Assembly (NCBI RefSeq): GCF_000011745.1
Contig: NC_007292.1
Coordinates: 62,001-126,000 of the forward strand
DNA length: 64,000 bases
Origin: Candidatus Blochmanniella pennsylvanica str. BPEN
GTDB taxonomy: Bacteria > Pseudomonadota > Gammaproteobacteria > Enterobacterales > Enterobacteriaceae
Direction: 5' to 3'
Shown here: in pieces, positions 19,475-31,132 of the stretch
Layout: each line of letters starts with the position of its first letter
How positions within the stretch are numbered: the first letter of the stretch is position 1
Notes under the pieces: model-generated
What the model saw: the letters and a program-made list of their open reading frames with translations, nothing else
Databases searched by the model: none
What the model was told of the DNA's origin: nothing
Made by a program: the position numbers and the translations under genes

Positions 19475-20662
19475 CTATGCATTTATGCGGTTAAGAGCAT
19501 CCGATAAATCATGAATCAGATCATTAGGGTGTTCTAATCCCACGTGAATTCGAACTAATGTTCCTGTAAAATCTAACGCACCAGAAGGGCGTATAGGACG
19601 TAGTTCTTCTACTTGATTAACTAAAATTAAAGATTCAAATCCGCCCCAGGAATATGCAATTTTAAAGTATTTAAAATGATCAATAAAATTAGATAATTGT
19701 AAATCATTTAAACGGTTCTTTAAAATAAATGAAAATAATCCGCTAGATCCACTAAAATCTCTTATAAAATATTTATGTCCTTTGCATGTAGATAAAGCGG
19801 GATGATTGACTCGCTCTATTTTTGGGTGTTGAGCTAACCAATGAGCAACATGTAGTCCATTTTCTTCATGTTGTTTTAATCTAACATATAAAGTGCGTAA
19901 TCCACGTGATGCCATGTAAGCGGTGTCAGCATCAACCATTTGTCCCATTAAATAAGATTGTTCTTGTAATTGATCCCAACAACGTGCGTTAGAAACTGCA
20001 GTTCCTATCATTCCATCAGAATGGCCTATGATATATTTAGTACCTGATTGTAGAGAAACATCTACTCCGATATCTAATGCTTTTAAAAAAACTCCTGCTG
20101 ACCAAGTATTGTCTAGTAATATGATAATATCTGATTTTTTTTTACGTACTGTTTTAACGATGCTAGGAACATCTTGCACCTCCATTGTTATTGATCCTGG
20201 TGATTCTAATATAACTAAACGAGTATTATGTTGAATTAAATTAGAAATATTATTTCCAATTAATGGATCAAACCAGGTAGTGTCTATATTCATTCTCTTT
20301 AAAACATATCGACAGAATTTCTGAGTTGGTTCATATGCAGATCCTGTCATCAATATATGGTCTCCTGGTTGGACAAAAGAAAGGATCGTATGAGTAATTG
20401 CCGCTGTACCGCATGGATATAGCATGCAACCAACACCATTTTCTAATTCAGTCATTGATTGGCGTAGGGAAAAATGAGTAATAGTTCCATATCGACCATA
20501 GAATAATTTATCAGTTGTACTATGATTATTTACAGCTTTCTGTTTTTGCTGAATAGAATTGAATACTACTGAAGATGTTCGTTGGATAATAGGATTAATT
20601 GCGCCGTATGTATATTTCTGTTCTCTTCCAGAAGTAATTAGTGTAGTTTCAAATTTTTTCAT
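19475..20662 (-). CDS. metC: Cystathionine beta-lyase MetC
   Basis: PLP enzyme that cleaves cystathionine to homocysteine, the penultimate step of methionine synthesis. 395 aa, exactly as in E. coli MetC. Recognisable blocks: YGRYGTITHFSLRQSMTELE, ESPGSITMEVQDVPSIV, DNTWSAGVFLKALD and the PLP-lysine block SGTKYIIGHSDGMIGT (Lys near 210), plus GSSGLFSF and YSWGGFESL. Methionine is an essential amino acid for the insect host, so retention fits nutritional provisioning. Isolated gene, with long gaps on its upstream side. Confidence 0.96.
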   Translation of the reverse strand: MKKFETTLITSGREQKYTYGAINPIIQRTSSVVFNSIQQKQKAVNNHSTTDKLFYGRYGTITHFSLRQSMTELENGVGCMLYPCGTAAITHTILSFVQPGDHILMTGSAYEPTQKFCRYVLKRMNIDTTWFDPLIGNNISNLIQHNTRLVILESPGSITMEVQDVPSIVKTVRKKKSDIIILLDNTWSAGVFLKALDIGVDVSLQSGTKYIIGHSDGMIGTAVSNARCWDQLQEQSYLMGQMVDADTAYMASRGLRTLYVRLKQHEENGLHVAHWLAQHPKIERVNHPALSTCKGHKYFIRDFSGSSGLFSFILKNRLNDLQLSNFIDHFKYFKIAYSWGGFESLILVNQVEELRPIRPSGALDFTGTLVRIHVGLEHPNDLIHDLSDALNRINA

Positions 20663-22232
20663 GATTGTTGTATTGAATGGACTAATAATAAAAACTAAAT
20701 ATATTTGATATGTTATACAACAAATATTATATTTTTATTGGTATTATTTTAATATGTTTATATGGATTTTATTGAATCGAAATTAAATATAATAATAACT
20801 TCATATTTCACCGATTTTAATGGATTTGCATGTCGATGTCTAGTATATAGTGTTATATAGCATATGTTAATTTTAATTTTATAATAATGATAATTTATAG
20901 ATAGGGAGTTATGCTTTGAAGATCTTTGAATACATGATGTGAATGGGTGTTATTTTTTTTGAAATTATTTAATTACCATACCTCTTATTAATATAAGAGG
21001 TATGGTAATTTTTTCTAAAAGAAATTAAAAAGATTTAAAATGGTAAGCATGGAGTATAATTTTTGTATTATAGAAAAATTGTTTTTTAAATAAAATTATT
21101 TGTTTAATACCAGTGATTGTTAAATATTATGCATATTATATATAATGTCTAAATTTACTTAGATCGTTGTTACATTAATTTTATTTATTATAGTCCTGTA
21201 ATTGTATATTAAATTTAATGTGCATTGACTATGGTAGGTTTTTGTAAACAATAAAAGTTATTATGAGTATATATCGGAATCAAATCATTATATATAGCTA
21301 CACGACATACGAGATTTAATAAACTAGATCAGTAAGTATTGGTTAATAACAATAGGTTACATACATTGTTTTCAATGAAGAAATTAATATGATCGTTTGT
21401 TGTGATAATTAACGATGTGGCTGTATAGAAAAAATGAAATGATCTCAGTTGAATACTTATAAAGAGCATATTTTATTTATAAAAATAATATTTTTTAAAA
21501 TAATTAGAACAATTATTGTGATATATAAATAATATTAGTTTTTCTTAATGAAATTTAGAATATTCATGTTAATTTTTTTACTTAATTGTTATTGAATATA
21601 ATTACAAATTATATTTTTAATGTGTTATTTTTAACATTTAAATGTTAGTTATTAATTTTTTAATTATATACTTATTAAGTAGAAATAATTTAGTAATCTT
21701 TAATTAAAGTATGTGGTTATTCAAATGTATTATTGTAATTTCTTAGTATTCATATTTTGAGTAATTTTCATCAGTTAATACAGAACTATCTATTTCAATA
21801 TTATTGGTTATTAGTCTTCTAATAATCCCAGTAACTTGGATTAATAAATGAGTTTGCATTGATTAAATGTAGTATTATATGCTTAAGGTTATAGAAAAAT
21901 TTAAAATTTGTCTTTTTAGAATTTTTAGATATTTTGTACTGGATGTGCTGTTTATTTTCAGTCTTATCATAAAGTAATAGTTTTTATTTGAGTCGCGTAT
22001 GATTTTTATTAATTTTAATTTTTTATTTATACAAACGATGATTTTCTACTAACACTTCATGATTGTTAAGTTTTTATTGATCTTTTTATTTTTACTATAG
22101 AAGTATATTAGAATGAGCAACAGAAGATGTCTGGAGTTGTTTGTAGTTTTATGGTAAATTGCATAGGCGTGCAGCAAGAATAATGATTAATTTATTCAAA
22201 CGTCGAATCAACTGGACGGGGTCTTTAAGATG
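20663..22232. other. Long gene-free spacer between metC and tRNA-Phe
   Basis: Nearly 1.6 kb with no supported gene. It contains one strong hairpin (20971-21010) with a T-run and a 16-bp palindrome (21632-21647). Genes on its left correspond to the E. coli 3.15-3.2 Mb block and genes on its right to the 4.36-4.4 Mb block, so it marks a synteny break. Confidence 0.7.
20971..21014 (+). terminator. Strong orphan hairpin with T-run upstream of metC
   Basis: A perfect 18-bp stem (20971-20988 with 20993-21010) with loop TAAT is directly followed by T residues on the + strand. It has the form of a Rho-independent terminator, yet no + strand gene lies upstream of it. Confidence 0.7.
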
Positions 22233-22305
22233 TGCCCGGACTTGGAATTGAACCAAGGACACGAGGATCTTCAGTCCTCTGCTCTACCGACTGAGCTATC
22301 CGGGC
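22233..22305 (-). tRNA. pheU: tRNA-Phe(GAA)
   Basis: The minus strand gives a cloverleaf with acceptor GCCCGGA/TCCGGGC, D-loop AGCTCAGTCGGTAGAGC, anticodon GAA in CTGAAGA and T-arm TTGGTTCAATTCCAA; close match to E. coli tRNA-Phe. CCA is not encoded. It lies next to cutA, as pheU does in E. coli. Confidence 0.95.
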
Positions 22306-22669
22306 TTATTAGTTGTGTTTATTACCATGCATATGAAAGAAATCTAATTGTATTATCTTTATTCTTTTAAATTCGTCAATATATTTTATTTGTTGATGAT
22401 TACATTTCCATCTAAAATGATTTTTAAATATAAAATGGTTTTAGATAAGATACTTCATTGAAAGAAAGTTTTTATATGTTCTTATTTGTATAGGAATACT
22501 TGGAGCAATTTTAATATAAGATGGTATTTTTTTTTGTCTAATTTTTAGATATTACGATTGTAATAAAATTTAAAAATAAAGTTTATTTTATATAGTATAT
22601 TAGGTGGTGATTATATTACTGGTGTTGCGTTATCAATAATTGTGCTGTGTTTTTTGTATTCATAGAATA
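22306..22669. other. Spacer between tRNA-Phe and cutA
   Basis: About 365 bp. dsbD, which lies here in E. coli, is absent; nothing else recognised. Confidence 0.6.
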
Positions 22670-22987
22670 TTAATGCTTCCGTAATACAGATTGCATCCAT
22701 GATAAATAATTTGGCTCCCCATCTATAATGGGGAGAACTAAAAATTCTGGAACTTTATAGGGGTGTAATTGTTGAATTGTGTTTAACACCGCTTCTTTTA
22801 AGGAACTTCGTGTCTTAATTAATAATTGTAATTCATCTTGTTCTTTCAAAGCGTTGCCCCAATAATAAAATGAGCGAGCTTCTTGCAATAAAGTTATGCA
22901 TGCCGCTAATTTATGATGCAATAAAGTTTTCGTTAAATTCAAAACAATGGACATATCTTTAGGTGTGGTACACAAAATTATTATCAT
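22670..22987 (-). CDS. cutA: Divalent-cation tolerance protein CutA
   Basis: Small trimeric ferredoxin-like protein linked to copper and other divalent metals; its exact role is uncertain. 105 aa against 112 in E. coli, the missing part being the variable N-terminus. Family signatures: ILCTTPKD near the start, KLAACITLL, FYYWGNALKEQDE and HPYKVPEFLVLPI followed by YLSWM. A TTG or GTG start further upstream is not needed. Divergent from the groES-groEL operon, as part of the cutA-(dcuA-aspA)-groE neighbourhood of E. coli with dcuA and aspA lost. Confidence 0.93.
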   Translation of the reverse strand: MIIILCTTPKDMSIVLNLTKTLLHHKLAACITLLQEARSFYYWGNALKEQDELQLLIKTRSSLKEAVLNTIQQLHPYKVPEFLVLPIIDGEPNYLSWMQSVLRKH

Positions 22988-23398
22988 TTTTCTCTGTAAA
23001 CAATTTGGTTCAGTATCTGTTACTTATATTGCTATAGTAAAATTTTCTAAACAATAGAAAGGAAACGTCTTATCTATTATTTTAATTGTATATTCATTTT
23101 AATAATAGATGCTGTTCGTATTATTGTTTGTTTATTATACAAGATAACGATTGTGTGTGAAGTACTAAGTAAATAAATATTAATTTTTATTAATTAAAAA
23201 GAAGATGTACTTATGAAGATACGAATATGTACATATATAAAAAATTTTCTTATCCCCCCTTGAAGCAATCTTGAATGCCCCCATTTTAGGTATTGTCCTG
23301 AAGTGGTGAATATTAATAAAATTTGCATATGATGTTTAATGTCATAGTTTATTAATGTAGGATGCGAATAGTTAGATAACATAATTAGGGAGCATTAA
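22988..23398. other. cutA-groES intergenic region
   Basis: About 410 bp between divergent genes; carries the heat-shock promoter of groESL. dcuA, aspA and fxsA of E. coli are missing. Confidence 0.65.
23254..23287 (+). promoter_or_regulatory. Sigma32-type heat-shock promoter of groESL
   Basis: CCCCCCTTGAAG (-35 region, CTTGAA at 23259-23264) and CCCCATTT (-10 region, CCCCAT at 23279-23284) match the E. coli groE sigma32 promoter in both blocks, 115 nt before the groES start codon. These C-runs are conspicuous in this AT-rich sequence. Confidence 0.85.
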
Positions 23399-23692
23399 AT
23401 GAAAATTCGTCCATTGCATGATCGTGTAATTGTTAAACGTAAAGAGGTTGAATCGAAGTCCGCAGGAGGTATTGTGTTGACTGGATCTGCAGCAGGAAAA
23501 TCTACTCGTGGAGAAGTATTGGCTGTTGGTCATGGCCGCGTTTTGGAAAACGGGGGGGTGAAAGCTTTAGATGTGCGTATTGGTGATACCGTAATTTTCA
23601 ATGACGGGTATGGTGTAAAAGTGGAGAAAATTGATAATGAAGAAGTATTAATTATGTCAGAAAGCGATATCCTTGCTATCGTTGAGAAATAA
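23399..23692 (+). CDS. groES: Co-chaperonin GroES
   Basis: Heptameric lid of the GroEL chaperonin. 97 aa, same length as E. coli. [14 protein letters not shown] at the start, the mobile loop [16 protein letters not shown] at residues 20-36 and the C-terminal block [14 protein letters not shown] are all intact. First gene of the groESL operon, 49 bp before groEL, under a sigma32-type promoter. Higher G+C than most neighbours, as expected for a strongly expressed, conserved gene. Confidence 0.98.
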   Translation: MKIRPLHDRVIVKRKEVESKSAGGIVLTGSAAGKSTRGEVLAVGHGRVLENGGVKALDVRIGDTVIFNDGYGVKVEKIDNEEVLIMSESDILAIVEK

Positions 23693-23711
23693 TTCGCGAC
23701 TAACTTATTAA

Positions 23712-25379
<1,668 letters not shown>

Positions 25380-25388
25380 TTGATATCA

Positions 25389-25466
25389 ATTCTACTATAA
25401 TCACTGAAACAAACAACCCTGATCTAATTAGATCAGGGTTGTTTGTTTCAGTGATTATAGTAGAAT
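25389..25466. terminator. 78-bp perfect palindrome after groEL
   Basis: Positions 25389-25427 and 25428-25466 are exact reverse complements: 39 base pairs with no mismatch and no spacer, centred on TCTAATTAGA. It begins 9 nt after the groEL stop codon and ends 41 nt before efp. In RNA it forms a very stable hairpin, so it probably terminates the groESL transcript or protects its 3' end, though no long T-run follows directly. Confidence 0.8.
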
Positions 25467-25507
25467 GTTAATTAATTTTTTTACAGATTTTTTTTAGAAT
25501 AATTTTT

Positions 25508-26074
25508 ATGGTATTGTACAACATTAACGAATTTAGAACTGGACTTAAGATTATTCAAAATAGAGAACCATGTGTTATCATTAGCCACGAATCCATAAAA
25601 CCTGGAAAAGGACAAGCTTTTAGTCGTGTACGGTTTAGACAAATAATTTCTGGTAAAATTTTAGAGAAGACTTTCAAGTCTGGAGATTTTTTAGAATCAG
25701 CTAATATCATGGAGATCAGATTGGTTTATGTCTATCATGACAATGAATTTTGGTATTTCATGGATGAAAAAAATTTTGAAGAAATCGCAGTTGCTGCAAA
25801 AATAATAGGAACGAACATAAAATGGATTACAACTCAATTACATTATATAGTAACTTTATGGAACAAAGTACCAATTCTTGTAACTCCTCCTGATTCTATA
25901 GAATTAAAAATTATAAAAATTACTCCGATAAAAAAGAATAGCACTGGCTCGTCTGGAATTAAGTTAGCTACCGTCAGCACTGGCGCTATAGTTAAAGTCC
26001 CATTTTTCATTCAATTGGGAGAATTGATTAAAATTAATACCCGTTCAGGCATATATATATCCCGAGCAAAGTGA
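25508..26074 (+). CDS. efp: Translation elongation factor P
   Basis: Relieves ribosome stalling at consecutive prolines. 188 aa, as in E. coli. The conserved loop KPGKGQAF carries Lys 34, the residue beta-lysylated by EpmA/EpmB in enterobacteria. The three beta-barrel domains are recognisable: [25 protein letters not shown] and the C-terminal [11 protein letters not shown] with TRSGIYISR. In E. coli epmB lies divergently beside efp and epmA further along; both are missing here. It ends 13 bp from the convergent mscM. Confidence 0.96.
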
Positions 26075-26087
26075 AGCATGATAATAC

Positions 26088-29000
26088 TTATGTTATTGTG
26101 TAATAATTTGTGTTCGGGTAGTTAGAATCAAAATTATTAATAGATAGTTGATTATTATAAAGATAATTAGGTATGTATGGTAATTTTATTCCATTGTTTT
26201 GATAATATTCTATAATTAACATATGTATTTGATGACATAGAGGCATACGCAATTTTATATCTGATATATGTATTCGTATTTCAAAAATAGGTAGTCCTTG
26301 TTGTAAATCTACTAAATATACTTCTGGAGGCGGGGTATTTAAGGAAAAAGAAGAATTTTTTGCTATTTGTAATAAAACTTTTACTATTTTTTTCATATCT
26401 GTTTGAAGAGGAGCAGGTACACGTAGTACTACTCGTGTTAATGTATCCGATAAAGACCAATTAATGAATTGTTTTGTAATAAATTCTTTATTTGGAATAA
26501 TGATTTCTTTATGATTCCAATCAGTAATAATAGTTGCACGAGTGTTAATTCGAGTAATAGTACCGGTAAGTTTATTAATAGTTACGGTGTCGCCAATACG
26601 AATTGGTTTTTCAAACAGTATCATTAAACCGGATATGAGATTAGCAAATATTTCTTGTAATCCAAAACCTAATCCAACACCTAATGCCGCTATTAACCAT
26701 TGTATTTTAGTCCATTCTATGCCTATCAAAGAACATCCTATTATTCCACCAAGGAACATCAATATGTACTTAATTAATGTGGTAATGGCATATCCTGTGC
26801 CTGGTGTGAGGTCTAAATGTTGTAAAACGGTAAGTTCTAAAAATGATGGTAAGTTTTTCACTGTTTTTGTGGTAATAACAATTACTAGAATAGCAATAAG
26901 AAATGAATGTAATGTTATAGGTTGAATATTATCTACCCCTTTTATAGTAGAAGTGACATCCCATAATGTAATATTTTCTAAGAAAGAAAATGAGGAATGT
27001 AATTCAGACCACAATATAGTCATTAATAATAAGGCAATAATAGTAATAATAGATCGTATCAATTGCAATGATTGTATGCTAATGGTATCTAAATCTAAAA
27101 TCTTGCTATTTTTTTCATTATTAGATACCAATGTATTAGTTTGTAGTAGTTGCGAGGAATTAGATTCATTATGTGTTCTTAGAGTTAATTGTAGAATTCG
27201 TTTTTGTTTGGCGCGTTCAAAAGCAATACGACGTCGTTGGATTGATGTCCATCTACGAATTATATGGTATATGATTAATGATATAATCCAAATGAATAAT
27301 GATATTTCCAGTCGCGCTAATAGTTCTTGGGCGATAAATAAATAGCCTAATATACAAGAAATTGCCGCTATTACTGGCGCACATATTATTATATTCCATA
27401 AACCATGATTGATGATATTGTTAGAAGAATCATATTTGTTTAAATATAAAGGTAATCCAGAGTATTTTAGGTTGTTGGTAATAAAAGTTAAATAAATACA
27501 TAGTAGAATAAAGCACAAACGACCCAAAGTATTGGAAAACTCTCTATCGTTGTAATTATTAAATATAGTTAGCATCATTATTAAAAACACAATCGTTCCA
27601 ACAGCCCAGGTATAATGATGCGAAAAAACTTGTTGAACTCTTTTTTTATTCCAACCAAAATGAACAATAAATAATCCTTTTGAAGACGAGAAATAAGCGC
27701 CTACTATGGATATCCATAATATGAAAGTTGTAACTTTAATTCCATCATTAATTGCAACAGACATAGGATATGAGCAATCATGATTCAAACTATACCCTCC
27801 GAACGCCCACAATATCGGGATTGGTAAAGCTATTAACATTGAGTACCATATATTATAAAAAGTGAGTAAGAAACTATCTTGATTTACTTTTCCTATTTTC
27901 TTACTAGATTGTTCTAAAAATATTTGATAATGATGATGTATAGCACAATACAATCCAGTTGATATTATAATACACGATATTATTATTAGTATCAGTGTTT
28001 TGCGAATAGTAAAGATCCTATTTAGCGAAGATATGATTTGATAATTAAACTCATCTGAAGTTAATAGTTTGTATAAATCTTGATAAACGTTTACAGGATA
28101 AGATATAGTAATTGGATGAAAATCAGCGATCCAAAATAAATGGCGATGTGCAGCTTTTTGTACATCTTGTAGTGCTTCTTTAAGCTGTCTATGTGCAACT
28201 TTTAATTTTGTTAATTCTAAGATTTGAGCATCAAAACTATTTAATAATGAAGTGATAAGGTTACGTTGTATGGTGAGTTGTGTCTCTAGAATATGTTTAT
28301 GGGGGGGTGTTAGTGGTATGCCGTCGTTTTGTTTAATTTGTGATGATAGTAGCGGTATTATTTTATTCAATTGATTTTCATATTGTAGACGTTTGGTTCT
28401 TAATTGCGCCATATCATGATCTATTTGTCGAGATTTAGGCATTTCTGGTAACTTAGAGACTTGAGAACGCAGCGTTTCTTTAAGCACTGAAGATGTATCT
28501 AACCACTGTGCTTGTTCAATTAATTTGTTGAAGGTCTGGCGTACTTGTAATATACATGACGCAATTTCTTGCTTGCTCGACTCGATATTGTTCATGCGAT
28601 GTGTTTGTTGATTTAGAATAATTGAAAGATCACGATTGATTTGTAATTGTTTTTTGATGGATTTTGGTAATATGTTATTATGTTCTGTTAATGTTTTTTT
28701 GATATAATCAATGGATTGTTTTTTTTCTTTTTGACACAAACCATTTAACTGGTGTCTTAGTATGTGTGCTTCATTGTTTATATAATTGTATTTTTTTTTA
28801 AGCAATTCTATGCGTAGCCGTGATAATTCTTTACGATTGTTGATGCTTAGCTCAGCAAGCTTAAGTTCGGCTACTTTTAGTTGTTTAGCTGCTTGTTCTG
28901 ATTGTAATGCAGTAAATTTAGCTTGTTCTATTAAAGTGTTTGAATTTGTATATAATATTTGTCGTTGCTCTAAATTATTTAGTGTATTTTGAGCTGCAAC

Positions 29001-29480
29001 TTGTTGTTGCGGTAATAATATCAATAATTCATTGATAGAATGTACATGATCATATTCTTTTTTTAATTGCTCTGATAAATCTGTTAATTGATTATCAATG
29101 CGAAATAATTTCTGTTTTAGCTCATTCTCAGAAAGATTTTTATCAATATCAATAATGGTATTGGATGTATTATTATACTCTTCATATAATTGAAGAGTTA
29201 TGTATGAAAAGTCATTTATGATTTTTTGGTATTCTTGAATTTTGATATTAGAATATTTTTTTTCAGAAATAAAGTGCAATGCAGATTGTAGATTATCTAT
29301 AATGGCTTTTTGATGAGAATTCATATGCTCTTTTTGCTGCGCATATTGTAAATATTTTTTTATTTCTTGTTCATTTGAAAAATTACAGGAAAACGTTACT
29401 AATGGAAGTAACCATGTTATTATGTATGTCAATAAAAAAAAATATTTAAAAAATATAGTTTTCTTTTGAATAGTAACCAT
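26088..29480 (-). CDS. mscM: MscM-type mechanosensitive channel YjeP
   Basis: Large MscS-superfamily protein that in E. coli forms the miniconductance mechanosensitive channel. 1130 aa (1107 in E. coli). Order: signal-like hydrophobic start (residues about 10-32), a long Gln/Leu-rich coiled-coil periplasmic domain to about residue 480, about ten transmembrane segments, then the MscS pore and beta domain near 920-1000 (GVGLGFGLQEIFANLISG, FEKPIRIGDTVTI, RATIITDWNHKEIIIPN). It overlaps no other gene, and follows psd by 56 bp on the same strand, in the E. coli order psd-mscM. It is large for a reduced genome, suggesting osmotic protection is still needed. Confidence 0.95.
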   Translation of the reverse strand: MVTIQKKTIFFKYFFLLTYIITWLLPLVTFSCNFSNEQEIKKYLQYAQQKEHMNSHQKAIIDNLQSALHFISEKKYSNIKIQEYQKIINDFSYITLQLYEEYNNTSNTIIDIDKNLSENELKQKLFRIDNQLTDLSEQLKKEYDHVHSINELLILLPQQQVAAQNTLNNLEQRQILYTNSNTLIEQAKFTALQSEQAAKQLKVAELKLAELSINNRKELSRLRIELLKKKYNYINNEAHILRHQLNGLCQKEKKQSIDYIKKTLTEHNNILPKSIKKQLQINRDLSIILNQQTHRMNNIESSKQEIASCILQVRQTFNKLIEQAQWLDTSSVLKETLRSQVSKLPEMPKSRQIDHDMAQLRTKRLQYENQLNKIIPLLSSQIKQNDGIPLTPPHKHILETQLTIQRNLITSLLNSFDAQILELTKLKVAHRQLKEALQDVQKAAHRHLFWIADFHPITISYPVNVYQDLYKLLTSDEFNYQIISSLNRIFTIRKTLILIIISCIIISTGLYCAIHHHYQIFLEQSSKKIGKVNQDSFLLTFYNIWYSMLIALPIPILWAFGGYSLNHDCSYPMSVAINDGIKVTTFILWISIVGAYFSSSKGLFIVHFGWNKKRVQQVFSHHYTWAVGTIVFLIMMLTIFNNYNDREFSNTLGRLCFILLCIYLTFITNNLKYSGLPLYLNKYDSSNNIINHGLWNIIICAPVIAAISCILGYLFIAQELLARLEISLFIWIISLIIYHIIRRWTSIQRRRIAFERAKQKRILQLTLRTHNESNSSQLLQTNTLVSNNEKNSKILDLDTISIQSLQLIRSIITIIALLLMTILWSELHSSFSFLENITLWDVTSTIKGVDNIQPITLHSFLIAILVIVITTKTVKNLPSFLELTVLQHLDLTPGTGYAITTLIKYILMFLGGIIGCSLIGIEWTKIQWLIAALGVGLGFGLQEIFANLISGLMILFEKPIRIGDTVTINKLTGTITRINTRATIITDWNHKEIIIPNKEFITKQFINWSLSDTLTRVVLRVPAPLQTDMKKIVKVLLQIAKNSSFSLNTPPPEVYLVDLQQGLPIFEIRIHISDIKLRMPLCHQIHMLIIEYYQNNGIKLPYIPNYLYNNQLSINNFDSNYPNTNYYTIT

Positions 29481-29536
29481 ATATACACAAGATTATTGTA
29501 TGATTCCGAAAAATATATAATGTAAATTACGTGTGA

Positions 29537-30424
29537 TTATTTTTTTTGACTATGTCCGTGCGCTAAAGGCATTCCAATACGAGCAATATCATACGGTTGT
29601 AGTAGATTGTTTAAAATAACTTTTTTATCACCGAACAAATTAATAACAGTAGATCCTAACTTAAATAAACCCATTTCATGTCCTTTTTGTAAGATTATTG
29701 AATCATCGGCATCGGTATTTGTGTTATTTGATGAGTAACGCCAATGTCTAACAATACCTTCGCGTGGAGGGGTAATGGTGCCTAGCCATGTAGTTTCAAT
29801 ACTCCCTACTATTATAGCACCAATTAAAATTTGAGCCATATAGCCAAAATCTGTTTCAAATAAACAAATGACTCTTTCATTGCGAGAAAATATATTAGGC
29901 ATGTTTTTAGTAATTTTTGGATGTACTGAAAATAAATTACCGGGTATATATAGTACTTCACGGAGTGTGCCTGTACAAGGCATGTAGATACGATGGCAGT
30001 TTTGTGGGGGTATATAAATAATAACGAAACTTCCATTAATAAAATAGTCAATGATATTGTCATGACCTGCTAGTAACCCATCCAAATGGTACGGGGCATT
30101 TTTTACTCGAAAGATATTTGTTTGGTTTATTTTTCCTATTTGAGTGATGATCCCATCAGCCGGGATAATTAACGTAGATGGGTTGGTATCGATAGGCCGG
30201 GCATTTTTATGTAGCTTTCGAGTAAAAAATGCATTAAACGTTGCATAATCAGTTAAATTAGGTTTATCGGATTCTTTCATGTCTATTTTATAAATATGGA
30301 TGAATAGCAAAATAGCATAACGTGTTATCCATCCACCTTTCCAAGAGGCCCCAAGTCCTACCAAATAAGTAATCCAGTATTTTGGTAGTAAATATTGCAA
30401 TAAAATCTGTATTTTTTCTAACAT
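29537..30424 (-). CDS. psd: Phosphatidylserine decarboxylase proenzyme
   Basis: Pyruvoyl enzyme of the inner membrane that makes phosphatidylethanolamine from phosphatidylserine. The self-cleavage site LGST is intact at residues about 256-259, where the Ser (about 258) becomes the pyruvoyl group. Other blocks: [34 protein letters not shown] and [11 protein letters not shown]. 295 aa against 322 in E. coli; the missing part is the non-conserved C-terminal tail after the alpha chain. First gene of psd-mscM. rsgA, next to it in E. coli, is absent. Confidence 0.96.
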   Translation of the reverse strand: MLEKIQILLQYLLPKYWITYLVGLGASWKGGWITRYAILLFIHIYKIDMKESDKPNLTDYATFNAFFTRKLHKNARPIDTNPSTLIIPADGIITQIGKINQTNIFRVKNAPYHLDGLLAGHDNIIDYFINGSFVIIYIPPQNCHRIYMPCTGTLREVLYIPGNLFSVHPKITKNMPNIFSRNERVICLFETDFGYMAQILIGAIIVGSIETTWLGTITPPREGIVRHWRYSSNNTNTDADDSIILQKGHEMGLFKLGSTVINLFGDKKVILNNLLQPYDIARIGMPLAHGHSQKK

Positions 30425-31132
30425 AATGTATACCTAATTTGGATGATTAATTTGTAATTATGAGATAGTGATTAGATTATGTATTTCGCTGTTAGATTGT
30501 ATTGGAAATTCATATTTCTTCCAAAAATAAGTATAACATATAATATGTTATTAATCGCGCAAAAGTTATAAAAGTTGTCTACAGGTTCACTGTAGAAATA
30601 AAGTTAATTTTATTGTCGATAAAAATTAATGAAGGAATAGTGATGATTAATGATATAGTTTTTATTGATTTTTTAAGAATATATGCAGTTATACATTTTG
30701 TAAATGTAGTTACGCGAAATATTTATAGATCATTGATTTATTTTAAATTTGAGATAAAAAGTAATTATCTACGTTTGTAGTATTAAATTTATAGATGAAA
30801 TTTTTTGTGGTTTGTTAGTAATCAATTTTATTATTTTTGAAATGTTGTAAAAATGAAATTTGTAAATAATAAATCTGTAATTTTATTTAAATAATGCGAG
30901 GATTTATTTTTTAATATTTGATGTGTGTTTACAGAATATGTTAATATCAGTCTACAATTTTAAAATTGTAGACTGATATTTATTAGCGTTATATGCAAAC
31001 AGTATTAGATAAATTTCATGAATATTTAACATAGATTAAGAATAATGGAATAATATGAATAAAATAATTTAGTACTGTAGTAATGTCATTTATTGAAGTA
31101 AAGATTCGGTATATAAATGCAAGCGGGGTTAT
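30425..31132. other. Spacer between psd and orn (rsgA position)
   Basis: About 700 bp between divergent genes, at the position of rsgA in E. coli. No rsgA fragment was recognised. It holds a perfect 38-bp palindrome at 30943-30980. Confidence 0.65.
30943..30980. repeat. 38-bp perfect palindrome between divergent genes
   Basis: Two exact 19-bp arms (30943-30961 and 30962-30980) with no spacer. It has the shape of a bidirectional terminator, but the flanking genes psd and orn both point away from it, so no present gene ends here. Perhaps the terminator of a lost gene. Confidence 0.75.

Noticed and set aside
26542-27345. Two + strand frames of about 130 codons opposite mscM
   Set aside because: They lie wholly inside the conserved mscM gene on the other strand and have Cys/Ile/Asn-rich nonsense composition.
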